Assembly (NCBI GenBank): GCA_964542055.1
Contig: CAZITB010000113.1
Location: forward strand, 1-8,272
Reading direction: 5' to 3'
Source of the DNA: CAZITB01 sp964542055
GTDB taxonomy: Bacteria; Planctomycetota; Phycisphaerae; Sedimentisphaerales; CAMDDF01
Length of the DNA: 8,272 nucleotides
Of this stretch, positions 1 through 6,202 are shown in pieces. Position numbers and translations under genes: made by a program. How positions within the stretch are numbered: position 1 is the first letter of the stretch; each line of letters begins with the position of its first letter. A model generated the notes under the pieces. It was not told the DNA's origin, did not search any database, and saw only the letters and a list, made by a program, of their open reading frames with translations.

Positions 1-2
1 AC

Positions 3-239
3 GTGACTGTTCTTTACCATGCTCAAAATGGTGTACTTGCATTGATATCCAATCTGGATCGTAAGGCTCACAATGCAAGCGTAACTTTTGATCTGGATGC
101 GTTTGATTTGTCTGGAACCAACTTGACAGCTTTTAATGGATTGACAAGAAAAAAGATGAATTTGGAAAATAACAATACTATCAATGTTTTTTTAGAATCA
201 CATGAATGGACTTATGTTTGGATTAAGCCTCTTAAATAA
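3..239 (+). CDS. C-terminal fragment of a probable carbohydrate-active enzyme (beta-sandwich tail), 5' end outside window
   Basis: The reading frame is already open at the left edge and ends at TAA 237-239, so this is the last 78 or so residues of a longer gene; the in-frame GTG at 3 is probably an internal valine codon. The fragment has alternating short beta strands: a hydrophobic strand ending in an ISNLDRK turn (residues 16-22), a TFDLDAF segment, then a NVFLESHEWTYVWI strand pair at the end. The pattern 'lllisN...a.v.fdld...l...l.afn' is typical of the C-terminal beta-sandwich domain of many glycoside hydrolases and glycosidase-like proteins of PVC bacteria. No catalytic residues lie in this part, so enzyme class and substrate cannot be given. 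It lies 50 bases upstream of the cupin gene on the same strand and may belong to the same glycan-use cluster. Family placement is inference. Confidence 0.5.
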   Translation: MTVLYHAQNGVLALISNLDRKAHNASVTFDLDAFDLSGTNLTAFNGLTRKKMNLENNNTINVFLESHEWTYVWIKPLK

Positions 240-289
240 TATCAATAAGGATATCAAATATCTTAATTTATTATAAAGAAAGGTCTTTT

Positions 290-628
290 ATGGGTTTAAT
301 GAAGAGTGTCAAGTCAGCAAAAGAGATAGAAAAACCTAAGAAAGTATTCAGAAAAACGCTTGCATACAATGACGAATCTATGCTTTGTCATTTTCTGCTA
401 AAAAAAGGTGCCGAGATACCGCTTCATAACCATAAGGCGGTTCAGACTGGCTATGTGATAAAAGGGCGGGCCGAATTTCTGGCAAAAGAACCAAAAAATA
501 ATTTTATAGTAGAAAAAGGGGACTCATATGTATTTGACTCTTTTGTTGAGCACGGAACGGTCGCATTAGAGGAAACCGAATATATTGAAGTTTTTGTTCC
601 ATCTAGAGACGAATTTAAGGATTTTTGA
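290..628 (+). CDS. Small single-domain cupin, KdgF-like
   Basis: This 112-residue protein is one cupin beta-barrel. Cupin motif 1 is at residues 40-63: G40, H46, H48, then Gln52 where many cupins have Glu, and G59. Motif 2 is at 77-93 with G77-D78 and H88. The likely metal site is therefore three His and one Gln, the arrangement described for KdgF. The C-terminal EVFVPSR stretch (100-106) resembles the acidic-x-Phe-x(3)-Arg substrate-site pattern of KdgF, and the N-terminal RKTLAY and the overall length also fit. KdgF opens 4,5-unsaturated uronates released from pectin or alginate into linear keto sugars in the cytoplasm. The ATG at 290 has AAAGAAAGG (275-283) six bases upstream; ATG 299 is less well placed. 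The next gene starts two bases after the stop, implying co-translation. Cupin identity is secure; the KdgF role is an inference from residues and context, and a generic sugar-binding cupin remains possible. Confidence 0.85.
   Translation: MGLMKSVKSAKEIEKPKKVFRKTLAYNDESMLCHFLLKKGAEIPLHNHKAVQTGYVIKGRAEFLAKEPKNNFIVEKGDSYVFDSFVEHGTVALEETEYIEVFVPSRDEFKDF
617..621 (+). promoter_or_regulatory. Ribosome binding site deciding the dehydrogenase start
   Basis: AAGGA lies inside the end of the cupin gene, nine bases before ATG 631. A TTG at 625 overlaps the cupin stop but would be only three bases from this site. The family usually begins with a short strand directly before VDG, which also favours ATG 631. 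Confidence 0.6.
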
Positions 629-630
629 AT

Positions 631-1581
631 ATGAATATTATAGTAGTTGACGGCGAGACGATGAACCCTGGTGATCTAAGCTGGGACGGTCTTTTGAATT
701 TGGGAAATTGTGAAATATATGATTGCAGTACCTATGAGGAAAATCTTGAGAGAAGTAAAAATGCTGATATTGTTCTCACAAATAAGGTCGTTTTTGATGA
801 AAGAACTTTTCAGGCTTTACCTAAACTCAAGATGATAAGTGTTACTGCGACAGGATACAATGTGATCAACATCGATTCTGCGAGAAAACACAATGTTATT
901 GTGTGCAATGTTCCCACATATGGAACAAAATCAGTAGCCCAGATGGTTTTTGCACACCTTCTTGAATTATGTCATCATGTGGGGTATCACTCCGAAACGG
1001 TACATAATGGAAAGTGGTGTAAAAGCAGTAGTTTCTGTTATTGGGACAGGCCTCTAACTGAGCTTGACGGTCTTACTATGGGAATCATTGGTATCGGAAG
1101 AATCGGACTGGCTACTGCTAAACTTGCACAGGCATTTGGTATGAACGTGATAGCCCACGATATTATAAATCCTCCTAAAGAGATGAATATAAGGATGGTG
1201 GATATTGAGATGTTGTTCAGAGACTCAGATGTAATAAGTCTCCACTGCCCATTGAAGCCGGAAACGAAGAAAATCATAAATCAAGATACAATTACGCTCA
1301 TGAAAAAAAGTGCATTTGTGATAAATACCAGCAGAGGGCAGTTGATTGATGAAGATGTCCTTGCTGAAGCTTTAAATAATGAGCGGATTGCAGGTGCTGG
1401 GTTGGATGTTTTGTCCACTGAGCCAGCTCGGGATGACAACCCACTCCTTAAAGCAAAGAATTGTTATATAACACCGCATATAGCGTGGGCAACTAAATCT
1501 GCAAGAAACCGGCTGTTAAATATAACCATTGAAAATGTGAAAGCTTATATCAATAACAAGCCTCGAAATATTGTAAGTTAA
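631..1581 (+). CDS. D-isomer-specific 2-hydroxyacid dehydrogenase, glycerate dehydrogenase/hydroxypyruvate reductase type
   Basis: This 316-residue NAD(P)-dependent enzyme would interconvert a 2-keto acid and a D-2-hydroxy acid; the most likely substrates are hydroxypyruvate or tartronate semialdehyde giving D-glycerate. The split catalytic domain starts with IIVVDGETMNPGDLSWDGL, characteristic of the glycerate dehydrogenase branch. The Rossmann glycine motif G154-x-G156-x-x-G159 is followed by D177 at the end of the second strand, which points to NADH over NADPH. The catalytic triad is present: R235 in NTSRGQL, E264 in LSTEPA and H283 in ITPHIA. Length is normal for the family and nothing is broken. 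The start is ATG 631, supported by AAGGA at 617-621. The cupin is two bases upstream and a glycerate kinase lies in the same block, so the product D-glycerate has an obvious consumer. Alternatives are phosphoglycerate dehydrogenase or glyoxylate reductase, but the short form without a C-terminal regulatory domain argues against SerA. Confidence 0.88.
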   Translation: MNIIVVDGETMNPGDLSWDGLLNLGNCEIYDCSTYEENLERSKNADIVLTNKVVFDERTFQALPKLKMISVTATGYNVINIDSARKHNVIVCNVPTYGTKSVAQMVFAHLLELCHHVGYHSETVHNGKWCKSSSFCYWDRPLTELDGLTMGIIGIGRIGLATAKLAQAFGMNVIAHDIINPPKEMNIRMVDIEMLFRDSDVISLHCPLKPETKKIINQDTITLMKKSAFVINTSRGQLIDEDVLAEALNNERIAGAGLDVLSTEPARDDNPLLKAKNCYITPHIAWATKSARNRLLNITIENVKAYINNKPRNIVS

Positions 1582-1594
1582 TTTAACATATTAC

Positions 1595-1600
1595 CAGGAG
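1595..1600 (+). promoter_or_regulatory. Ribosome binding site supporting a TTG start
   Basis: CAGGAG ends seven bases before TTG 1608. This strong spacing and sequence, together with the GIIGF strand that must be near the N-terminus of a Rossmann protein, makes TTG the probable start codon. Confidence 0.65.
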
Positions 1601-1607
1601 TAAAGTT

Positions 1608-2525
1608 TTGAATTTAGGTATCATAGGTTTCAGCAAGGGAAACGGCCATCCTTATTCATGGTCAGCTATTATTAATGGAAATTATAGGTCAGAATTTATA
1701 AAACAGTCTGACCACCGTGACATTTCTTTTTATCTTGAGGCAAATAAAGATACTTTGGGCATTGAAGGAGCAAAAGTCACACATATATGGACACAAGACA
1801 AACAACTATCCACGCACATTGCAAATGCATCCTACATAGATAATGTTGTTGATAACATATCTGATATGATCGGGAATGTCGATGCTGTGATTTTAGCAAG
1901 AGATGATCCTCAAAACCATAAAATTATGGCCGCGCCTTTTCTCGAAGCTGAAGTTCCATTATTTGTTGATAAGCCACTGGCTATCACAGTTGAAGATTTG
2001 AATTATTTTTCTGAACAAATTGCCCAAGGTAAATTTCTTATGTCTTGCTCTTCGTTACGTTATGCTGAAGAAAACGGTCCATTCAAAACTAATATCAACA
2101 AACTTGGAGAAGTTGAACTTGCTGTTGCAACTGGTAAAAAAGATTGGATCAAGTATGGTGTACATATGCTAGAGGGACTTTTTACTTTGCTGAACGATCC
2201 TAAAGCAATTTCTGCCAAACATGTCAGTGAGAAAAATGGTAAAACCATTGCTTATATCGAATTCGAGACAGGGCTTTTAGCAATGGTGAACTTGTTTTAT
2301 GAGATATCTCCAACATTTCAGATATCTTTTTTTGGCAGGAAAGGCTGGAAACTCATAGAGTATTTTAATTATTATTCAATGTTCAAAACTAACCTAACTG
2401 AATTTATACGATCCGTCCGACAAGGTAAACCAAGATTGGATTTTGCTAAAACAGAAAATATAATTCGTACTTTAATTGCTGTTAAGGAAAGCTTGGAACA
2501 AGACGGAAGAACAATAGAAATTTAG
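1608..2525 (+). CDS. Gfo/Idh/MocA-family NAD(P)-dependent oxidoreductase
   Basis: This 305-residue protein has the Gfo/Idh/MocA layout: an N-terminal Rossmann domain (about 1-125) and a C-terminal alpha/beta substrate domain. The first strand GIIGF is followed by the unusual loop SKGNGHPYSW (9-18) in place of a plain GxGxxG. VDAVILARDD (91-100) is the strand-4 region. FVDKPLA (119-125) is the family 'EKP' signature with K122, expected to contact substrate and cofactor. YGVHMLEGL (183-191) carries the likely catalytic H186. Family members oxidise or reduce hydroxyl groups on sugars, inositols or sugar acids; the substrate here cannot be read from sequence. The start is TTG with a strong ribosome binding site. 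It lies 26 bases after the dehydrogenase and 30 before the next gene, consistent with an operon. It may prepare the substrate for the aldolase or act as a second semialdehyde reductase; this is inference. Confidence 0.82.
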   Translation: MNLGIIGFSKGNGHPYSWSAIINGNYRSEFIKQSDHRDISFYLEANKDTLGIEGAKVTHIWTQDKQLSTHIANASYIDNVVDNISDMIGNVDAVILARDDPQNHKIMAAPFLEAEVPLFVDKPLAITVEDLNYFSEQIAQGKFLMSCSSLRYAEENGPFKTNINKLGEVELAVATGKKDWIKYGVHMLEGLFTLLNDPKAISAKHVSEKNGKTIAYIEFETGLLAMVNLFYEISPTFQISFFGRKGWKLIEYFNYYSMFKTNLTEFIRSVRQGKPRLDFAKTENIIRTLIAVKESLEQDGRTIEI

Positions 2526-2555
2526 TTAATTACATAAAGATATGATTGGAATATA

Positions 2556-3332
2556 GTGATCAAAGTTACAGATTATGATAAGTTTGTCTCGAATTCTGGG
2601 AGAGCAGTAAATTTAACCCCGGAAGGTAAAATCCCTACTTTGGCGATTGAGTGGAATCTTGCTGAAGAATTATTTTGGACTTTGCGCTTATGTGAAAGAT
2701 TCGGGATTTCAGCCGCTCAATGGGGGTATCCTCCAAGAGCTGAGTGGATGTCTGAAAGGCAAAATCAATTAAGTTACTATAATCTAACAGCTTCGGCAGA
2801 AGATTCCTTTGCTTGTTATAGTTCCGCAAAAGTTGAATGGGCCGATGAAAATCTTAATTTTCAGATTAAAATGCATAATCATTCCGGCCGAGTTTTATCT
2901 GATGCGTGGTGTTGGGTATGCCTCATCCATCTTTGGGCGGGAGCATTTCAGGCAAACTGCCAGCTACCTGTCGGGTCTGGTGAAGAAAAATGGATGCATT
3001 CTGCCGCCCTTGAAGCACCAAAAGAACGATGGCTTAAGTGGTGTCCCATTCAGCAACATCGAAAAATCGCGGAAAAAATAGCCAGACATAATGAGCATAT
3101 GTGGCAGCCACATATTGTTGCCAAAGAGTCTGCGGTTCATGCCTGGCGGATAAATGCAGGCAGAAAAACTCAGCAGTTTATTGAATTGGCTTCTCCGGAT
3201 GGCATTATCCTCGGGTGGAGCCATTGGCCCTGTACTGATATGGGACTTTATTTTGGCTCTATTGAGCCTGATAATACTGCGACTGTAGAGGGGCATCTTC
3301 GCTTTTATGAAAAATCATATATTCCCATTTAG
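2556..3332 (+). CDS. Unrecognised beta-rich protein, Trp-rich, locally higher GC
   Basis: I do not recognise a named family. The 258-residue product starts at GTG 2556 with only a weak GGA five bases upstream. It has no signal peptide or membrane segment, so it is probably cytoplasmic. Visible features are alternating polar/hydrophobic strands, an IKMHNHSG turn (104-111), a WCWVCLIHLW strand (118-127), an EEKWMHS stretch, and a closing segment GLYFGSIEPDNTATVEGHL (230-248) followed by RFYE. The pattern 'inhsg....a...icl.h..a..f' and the terminal 'fg.i.P..t..v.G.l.fye' resemble a beta-sandwich type I associate with hypothetical proteins of Planctomycetes and relatives; this is from memory and unverified. 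The middle of the gene is about 52% GC by hand count over 120 bases, well above its neighbours. The Nif3-like remnant starts 18 bases after its stop. No function is assigned. Confidence 0.68.
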   Translation: MIKVTDYDKFVSNSGRAVNLTPEGKIPTLAIEWNLAEELFWTLRLCERFGISAAQWGYPPRAEWMSERQNQLSYYNLTASAEDSFACYSSAKVEWADENLNFQIKMHNHSGRVLSDAWCWVCLIHLWAGAFQANCQLPVGSGEEKWMHSAALEAPKERWLKWCPIQQHRKIAEKIARHNEHMWQPHIVAKESAVHAWRINAGRKTQQFIELASPDGIILGWSHWPCTDMGLYFGSIEPDNTATVEGHLRFYEKSYIPI

Positions 3333-3350
3333 AATAAGATCAATTCCGCA

Positions 3351-3800
3351 ATGATACTTAAAAATTTATTTGAATATTTTCTTGAACGTGCTTATTGGGT
3401 TGACATGGATAATACGCCGGATAGGATTGATGTAGGGAGCCCACATTATAAATTTATGAAAGTCGGTGTCGGCTGGAATTCCTTTGCCGTTAATTTACAG
3501 GTAGCGGCAAATGGTCGCGGGCTTTTTACCGTACATGAACCGAGTATTTGTGATATTTGGTTTGCTAAGGCAAATTTGCGTCTAAAAGATTGGGTCCAAA
3601 AAAGTCTCACAACCTTACACGATAATTTTATGGCACTATTGACATTTCATGATACTTGGGATGTTTGGCCTAAAACAGGAGTTCACGATTCTTGGGCCAG
3701 ACTTTTGGGTTTGAGTGATTTGATCAAACAAGAAAATCTAAAGGAAAGTCTGCGAATAAACGTCTACCTATGCTTGATTAAGGGCAGAGCAATATATTGA
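3351..3800 (+). pseudogene. Nif3-like (dinuclear metal protein) gene, truncated by frameshift
   Basis: The 149-residue open frame looks like the N-terminal half of a Nif3-type protein, usually about 250 residues or more. A VGVGWNSFAVNLQVAANG stretch (38-55) corresponds to the Nif3 strand-helix that precedes the metal site. VHEPSI (61-66) parallels the THHP metal motif, with one His. LLTFHDTWD (96-104) parallels the Nif3 'aaHtnlD' ligand segment, and TGVHDSWARLLGL (109-121) parallels 'GvndaLAeaLGl'. After LGL the frame turns to low-similarity residues and stops. Shifted forward by one base, 3778-3840 reads as a plausible continuation (AEQYIEVEYSVCESLACKI) before TAG 3841 and TAA 3853. The C-terminal half, where Nif3 keeps its remaining metal ligands, is missing, so the product is probably non-functional. 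There is no clear ribosome binding site before ATG 3351. The Nif3 assignment is a motif inference; a short intact protein is the alternative. Confidence 0.55.
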
Positions 3801-3937
3801 AGTGGAATACAGTGTTTGTGAAAGCCTGGCATGCAAGATTTAGCAAACTATATAAACAAAACATTTTCAGAAGTAACGGCAAAATTTTATCGCAAAGAGT
3901 CCCAATCAAGAATTTAAAGAGATTAGAATTTAACTTT

Positions 3938-3943
3938 AAGGAG
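3938..3943 (+). promoter_or_regulatory. Strong ribosome binding site of the aldolase gene
   Basis: A perfect AAGGAG lies seven bases before ATG 3951. It is the best site in the window and fixes the start. The 150 bases between the broken Nif3-like frame and the aldolase otherwise hold only what looks like decayed coding sequence. Confidence 0.7.
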
Positions 3944-3950
3944 TATTGTC

Positions 3951-4802
3951 ATGAATGGTAAACAAGTTAGAGAACGTCTTCATTCTGGTAAAGTTACTTA
4001 TGGAACACATGTAACTCTTATGAGTAATTCAATATCCGCCTCATTATTGGCAAAAGCAAATTTGGATTACGTTTTCTTATGTGCCGAACACATGCCATTG
4101 GATCGCGTGGAAGCTTCAGCATTATGCCGTATTTATGCAAGTCAGGGGATATCTCCTATCGTTCGTATTTCAAGTGTTTGTCCCGCTGAAGCCTGTAGGG
4201 CATTGGATTGTGGCGCCCAAGGTATAGTAGTACCTTATATTGAAACCATTGAGCAGGTAAAAGAGATGGTCGGTGCCGTTCATTACAGGCCTATTAAAGG
4301 GAAAATGCTGCAGAATACAATCTCCGGACATCGCAAACCTTCTAATAAAACTACAGAATTCCTCAGTCGTTTCAATGAAAACAACTACCTTATAATCGGT
4401 GTTGAAAGTATTGAGGCCTATGAAAATTTGGATGCTTTAATAAATATTGAAGGTGTTGATGGTGTATTCATAGGACCTCATGATGTCAGCGTTTCGCTTG
4501 AGGCTCCTGAGGAGTGGGACAACCCTGAGTTACATCGGATATTTGAAGATATTGTGGTTCGTTGCCGTGCAGCTAACATTGGAGTAGGGGTACACATGCA
4601 ACCGAGTATTTTTCCCAATAAAAGAGCAAAACGTCTGATTGATTTAGGAATGAACTGGATTCTTGATGGTGCAGATGTCACTTGGGCAATTCATGCAATA
4701 AATGAGCGACGTAAAGCTATTGACATTCTGCCAGTGTTAGAAAATAATAGAAATGCAGAGTTTACAGACATATCTTCTTGTACAACCGTAAATGAAATAT
4801 AA
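3951..4802 (+). CDS. HpcH/HpaI-family class II aldolase
   Basis: This 283-residue enzyme is a metal-dependent pyruvate aldolase of the HpcH/HpaI family, which includes 4-hydroxy-2-oxoheptanedioate aldolase, 2-dehydro-3-deoxyglucarate aldolase (GarL) and rhamnonate-type aldolases. It would split a 2-keto-3-deoxy acid to pyruvate and an aldehyde. Motifs in order: YGTHVTLMS near the N-terminus; AEHMPLD (45-51) with catalytic H47; PIVRIS with R72; CGAQGIVVPYIET (87-99); GVESIEAYENLD (150-161) with metal ligand E152; and DGVFIGPHDVSVSL (170-183) with metal ligand D178. These match the order and spacing of the HpaI active site. The C-terminal 30 residues are less conserved and somewhat longer than in typical members of about 255 residues. 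The glycerate kinase starts 16 bases after the stop, so the two are probably co-translated; this favours a C3 aldehyde product feeding glycerate. The exact substrate is unknown. Confidence 0.9.
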   Translation: MNGKQVRERLHSGKVTYGTHVTLMSNSISASLLAKANLDYVFLCAEHMPLDRVEASALCRIYASQGISPIVRISSVCPAEACRALDCGAQGIVVPYIETIEQVKEMVGAVHYRPIKGKMLQNTISGHRKPSNKTTEFLSRFNENNYLIIGVESIEAYENLDALINIEGVDGVFIGPHDVSVSLEAPEEWDNPELHRIFEDIVVRCRAANIGVGVHMQPSIFPNKRAKRLIDLGMNWILDGADVTWAIHAINERRKAIDILPVLENNRNAEFTDISSCTTVNEI

Positions 4803-4806
4803 TTGT

Positions 4807-4813
4807 AAAAGAG
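4807..4813 (+). promoter_or_regulatory. Ribosome binding site deciding the glycerate kinase start
   Basis: AAAAGAG lies five bases before ATG 4819. The alternative ATG 4792, inside the end of the aldolase gene, adds nine residues with no comparable site. The family begins MKIVIAxDSFKG, exactly what ATG 4819 gives. Confidence 0.6.
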
Positions 4814-4818
4814 TTTAT

Positions 4819-5946
4819 ATGAAAATAGTTATTGCATTTGATTCATTCAAAGGAACTATATCTGCCACGAAAGCTTGCCAAATAGTTGACAATGCAATTA
4901 AAAAGACAAATTGTAATATCAATACTGTTCAAATTCCAATGGCTGATGGAGGTGAGGGAACGGCAAAAGTCCTATTGAAAGCTAATTGTGGCCAGTGGAT
5001 ATCGAAGAAAGTTATGGGACCTTTGCCCCAAATGCAGGTTGATGCAGGTTTTGCATGGTTTGCGAATAAAAAACATGCACTGATTGAAATGGCAAGTGCC
5101 AGCGGTTTGGAACATCTTTCAGGACATCATCTAAATCCACTCAAAACAACAACTTTTGGTACTGGAGAGCTCATTAAAGAAGCTATCGAATATGGTGCTC
5201 AGAAAATTTTCTTAGCCGTTGGTGGAAGTGCAACCATTGATGGTGGAGTAGGTGCGGCTAAGGCACTCGGCTGGAAGTTTCTAGATGAAAATAATAATGA
5301 AGTAGAATTAGGTGGAAAAAGCCTTGATAAAATTCATAAATTTGTTAAACCAATCAGTTTTAGGTTTCCATCTATTGAAGTCTTATGTGATGTAGATAAC
5401 CCATTATGTGGTCAAAATGGTGCAGCAAGGATTTTTGGCCCTCAAAAAGGGGCGAATCCGCAAATAGTTGAACTGCTGGAAATTGGAATGAAAAATCTGG
5501 CGAAAGTTATAAAAGATAAGATGGGTATCGAGCTTGAAGATTTGAAAGGGGCTGGTGCAGCTGGAGGATTATCTGCAGGGGCAGTAGCTTTTATGGATGC
5601 AAAATTGGTATCTGGGATCGATACAATAATCCATGAGTTGGCAATTGAAAAGCATTTAGAGAGTGCAGATTGGGTTGTAACTGGAGAAGGATGTTTCGAT
5701 CGTCAATCATTAAATGGAAAAGTTGTTTCCGGTATTTTAAAAATTGCAAAAAAAACTAATACTAGAGTGGCAGTAATAGCTGGGAATGTCTTGTTATCGC
5801 CTGCAGAGTATAAGAAACAGGGCATAGAACTAGCAATTGCTTGTAAACAGGACAATATGGAATTTAAGTATGCATTGGAGAATTCTGAAAAACTACTTTA
5901 TAACTGTGGTCAAAACTATGTAAAGCATATTTTTTTTGATATTTAA
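4819..5946 (+). CDS. glxK: Glycerate 2-kinase, GlxK/GarK family
   Basis: This 375-residue cytoplasmic enzyme phosphorylates D-glycerate with ATP, in this family usually at the 2-position, giving 2-phosphoglycerate for lower glycolysis. Signature segments are all present: MKIVIAFDSFKGTISA at the N-terminus; PMADGGEGT (40-48); MASASGLEHL; the long AVGGSATIDGGVGAAKALGW stretch; KGAGAAGGLSAGAVAF; and DWVVTGEGCFDRQSLNGKV near the C-terminus. Length is normal and no key motif is missing. ATG 4819 is preferred over ATG 4792 because the canonical N-terminus starts there. The gene ends the first transcription block. Next to an HpcH/HpaI aldolase and a glycerate-type dehydrogenase, its likely role is the last step of sugar-acid breakdown, parallel to garK. 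A role in a serine-cycle-like hydroxypyruvate route is possible but less supported, since no serine-glyoxylate aminotransferase is present. Confidence 0.94.
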   Translation: MKIVIAFDSFKGTISATKACQIVDNAIKKTNCNINTVQIPMADGGEGTAKVLLKANCGQWISKKVMGPLPQMQVDAGFAWFANKKHALIEMASASGLEHLSGHHLNPLKTTTFGTGELIKEAIEYGAQKIFLAVGGSATIDGGVGAAKALGWKFLDENNNEVELGGKSLDKIHKFVKPISFRFPSIEVLCDVDNPLCGQNGAARIFGPQKGANPQIVELLEIGMKNLAKVIKDKMGIELEDLKGAGAAGGLSAGAVAFMDAKLVSGIDTIIHELAIEKHLESADWVVTGEGCFDRQSLNGKVVSGILKIAKKTNTRVAVIAGNVLLSPAEYKKQGIELAIACKQDNMEFKYALENSEKLLYNCGQNYVKHIFFDI

Positions 5947-5982
5947 AATATGGTTTTCAGGTCTCAAATCCCTAAGCGCAAC

Positions 5983-6010
5983 TTGACTTTTAATAACCAT
6001 ATGTTATACT
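5983..6010 (+). promoter_or_regulatory. Extended -10 sigma70-type promoter upstream of the URO-D gene
   Basis: TTGACT (5983-5988) is five of six to the -35 consensus. TATACT (6005-6010) is five of six to the -10 consensus. The spacer is 16 bases, and TG at 6002-6003 one base before the -10 makes it an extended -10. Transcription should start near 6017, leaving a leader of about 185 bases before ATG 6203. It is the best promoter I can see in the window and suggests that the methyltransferase, and perhaps the HAD gene, has its own control. Confidence 0.6.
5993..6007. promoter_or_regulatory. Inverted repeat inside the promoter, possible operator
   Basis: ATAAC (5993-5997) and GTTAT (6003-6007) are exact inverted arms around the five bases CATAT. 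The element fills the end of the spacer and overlaps the -10 box, where a bound repressor would block polymerase. The arms are short and AT-rich, so chance is a real alternative. Confidence 0.3.
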
Positions 6011-6192
6011 CCTCGTTGTAAATTTTAGTTATTCATTGCTAGTGAAACTCATGAGGAGCACTTGTTGAAAGATTGACCGCAAAAGCAAGTTGACGCTGAT
6101 GGCATGGTAAATCGTAAAACCTTTGGTTTTGTTGAAAAAGTTGTTAATGCTTGATTTGATTGTCGCTCAGACGAAATTATCAAAAATTTATT

Positions 6193-6196
6193 GGAG
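6193..6196 (+). promoter_or_regulatory. Ribosome binding site deciding the URO-D start
   Basis: GGAG lies six bases before ATG 6203. The in-frame TTG at 6191 overlaps this site and lacks one of its own, so ATG 6203 is the probable start. Confidence 0.6.
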
Positions 6197-6202
6197 TTGA
6201 AA

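Noticed and set aside
246..265. TAAGGATAT-CAA-ATATCTTA bulged inverted repeat between the first fragment and the cupin
   Set aside because: A-T-rich stem with a bulge and no T tract behind it; does not support a terminator or operator call.
625..630. TTG start for the dehydrogenase overlapping the cupin stop
   Set aside because: It is only three bases from the ribosome binding site; ATG 631 fits both the spacing and the family N-terminus.
1038..1277. Antisense open frame opposite the dehydrogenase
   Set aside because: It mirrors conserved codons of the dehydrogenase Rossmann domain and has no ribosome binding site or family resemblance. The same applies to antisense frames at 2060-2248, 4478-4681 and 7130-7339.
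2809..3296. Overlapping open frames on both strands inside the 258-residue gene (plus 2809-3081, minus 2964-3296)
   Set aside because: They lack start signals and recognisable protein patterns; the locally higher GC lowers stop-codon frequency and explains them.
5926..5957. CATATTTT...AAAATATG inverted repeat followed by TTTT at the end of the glycerate kinase gene, as a terminator
   Set aside because: The eight-base stem is almost all A-T, the loop is 11 bases, part lies in coding sequence and the T run is only four; too weak to call.
6116..6130. AAAACC-TTT-GGTTTT hairpin in the URO-D leader
   Set aside because: Only two G-C pairs, and no T run or conserved partner structure; could be chance. 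No known riboswitch core was recognised.
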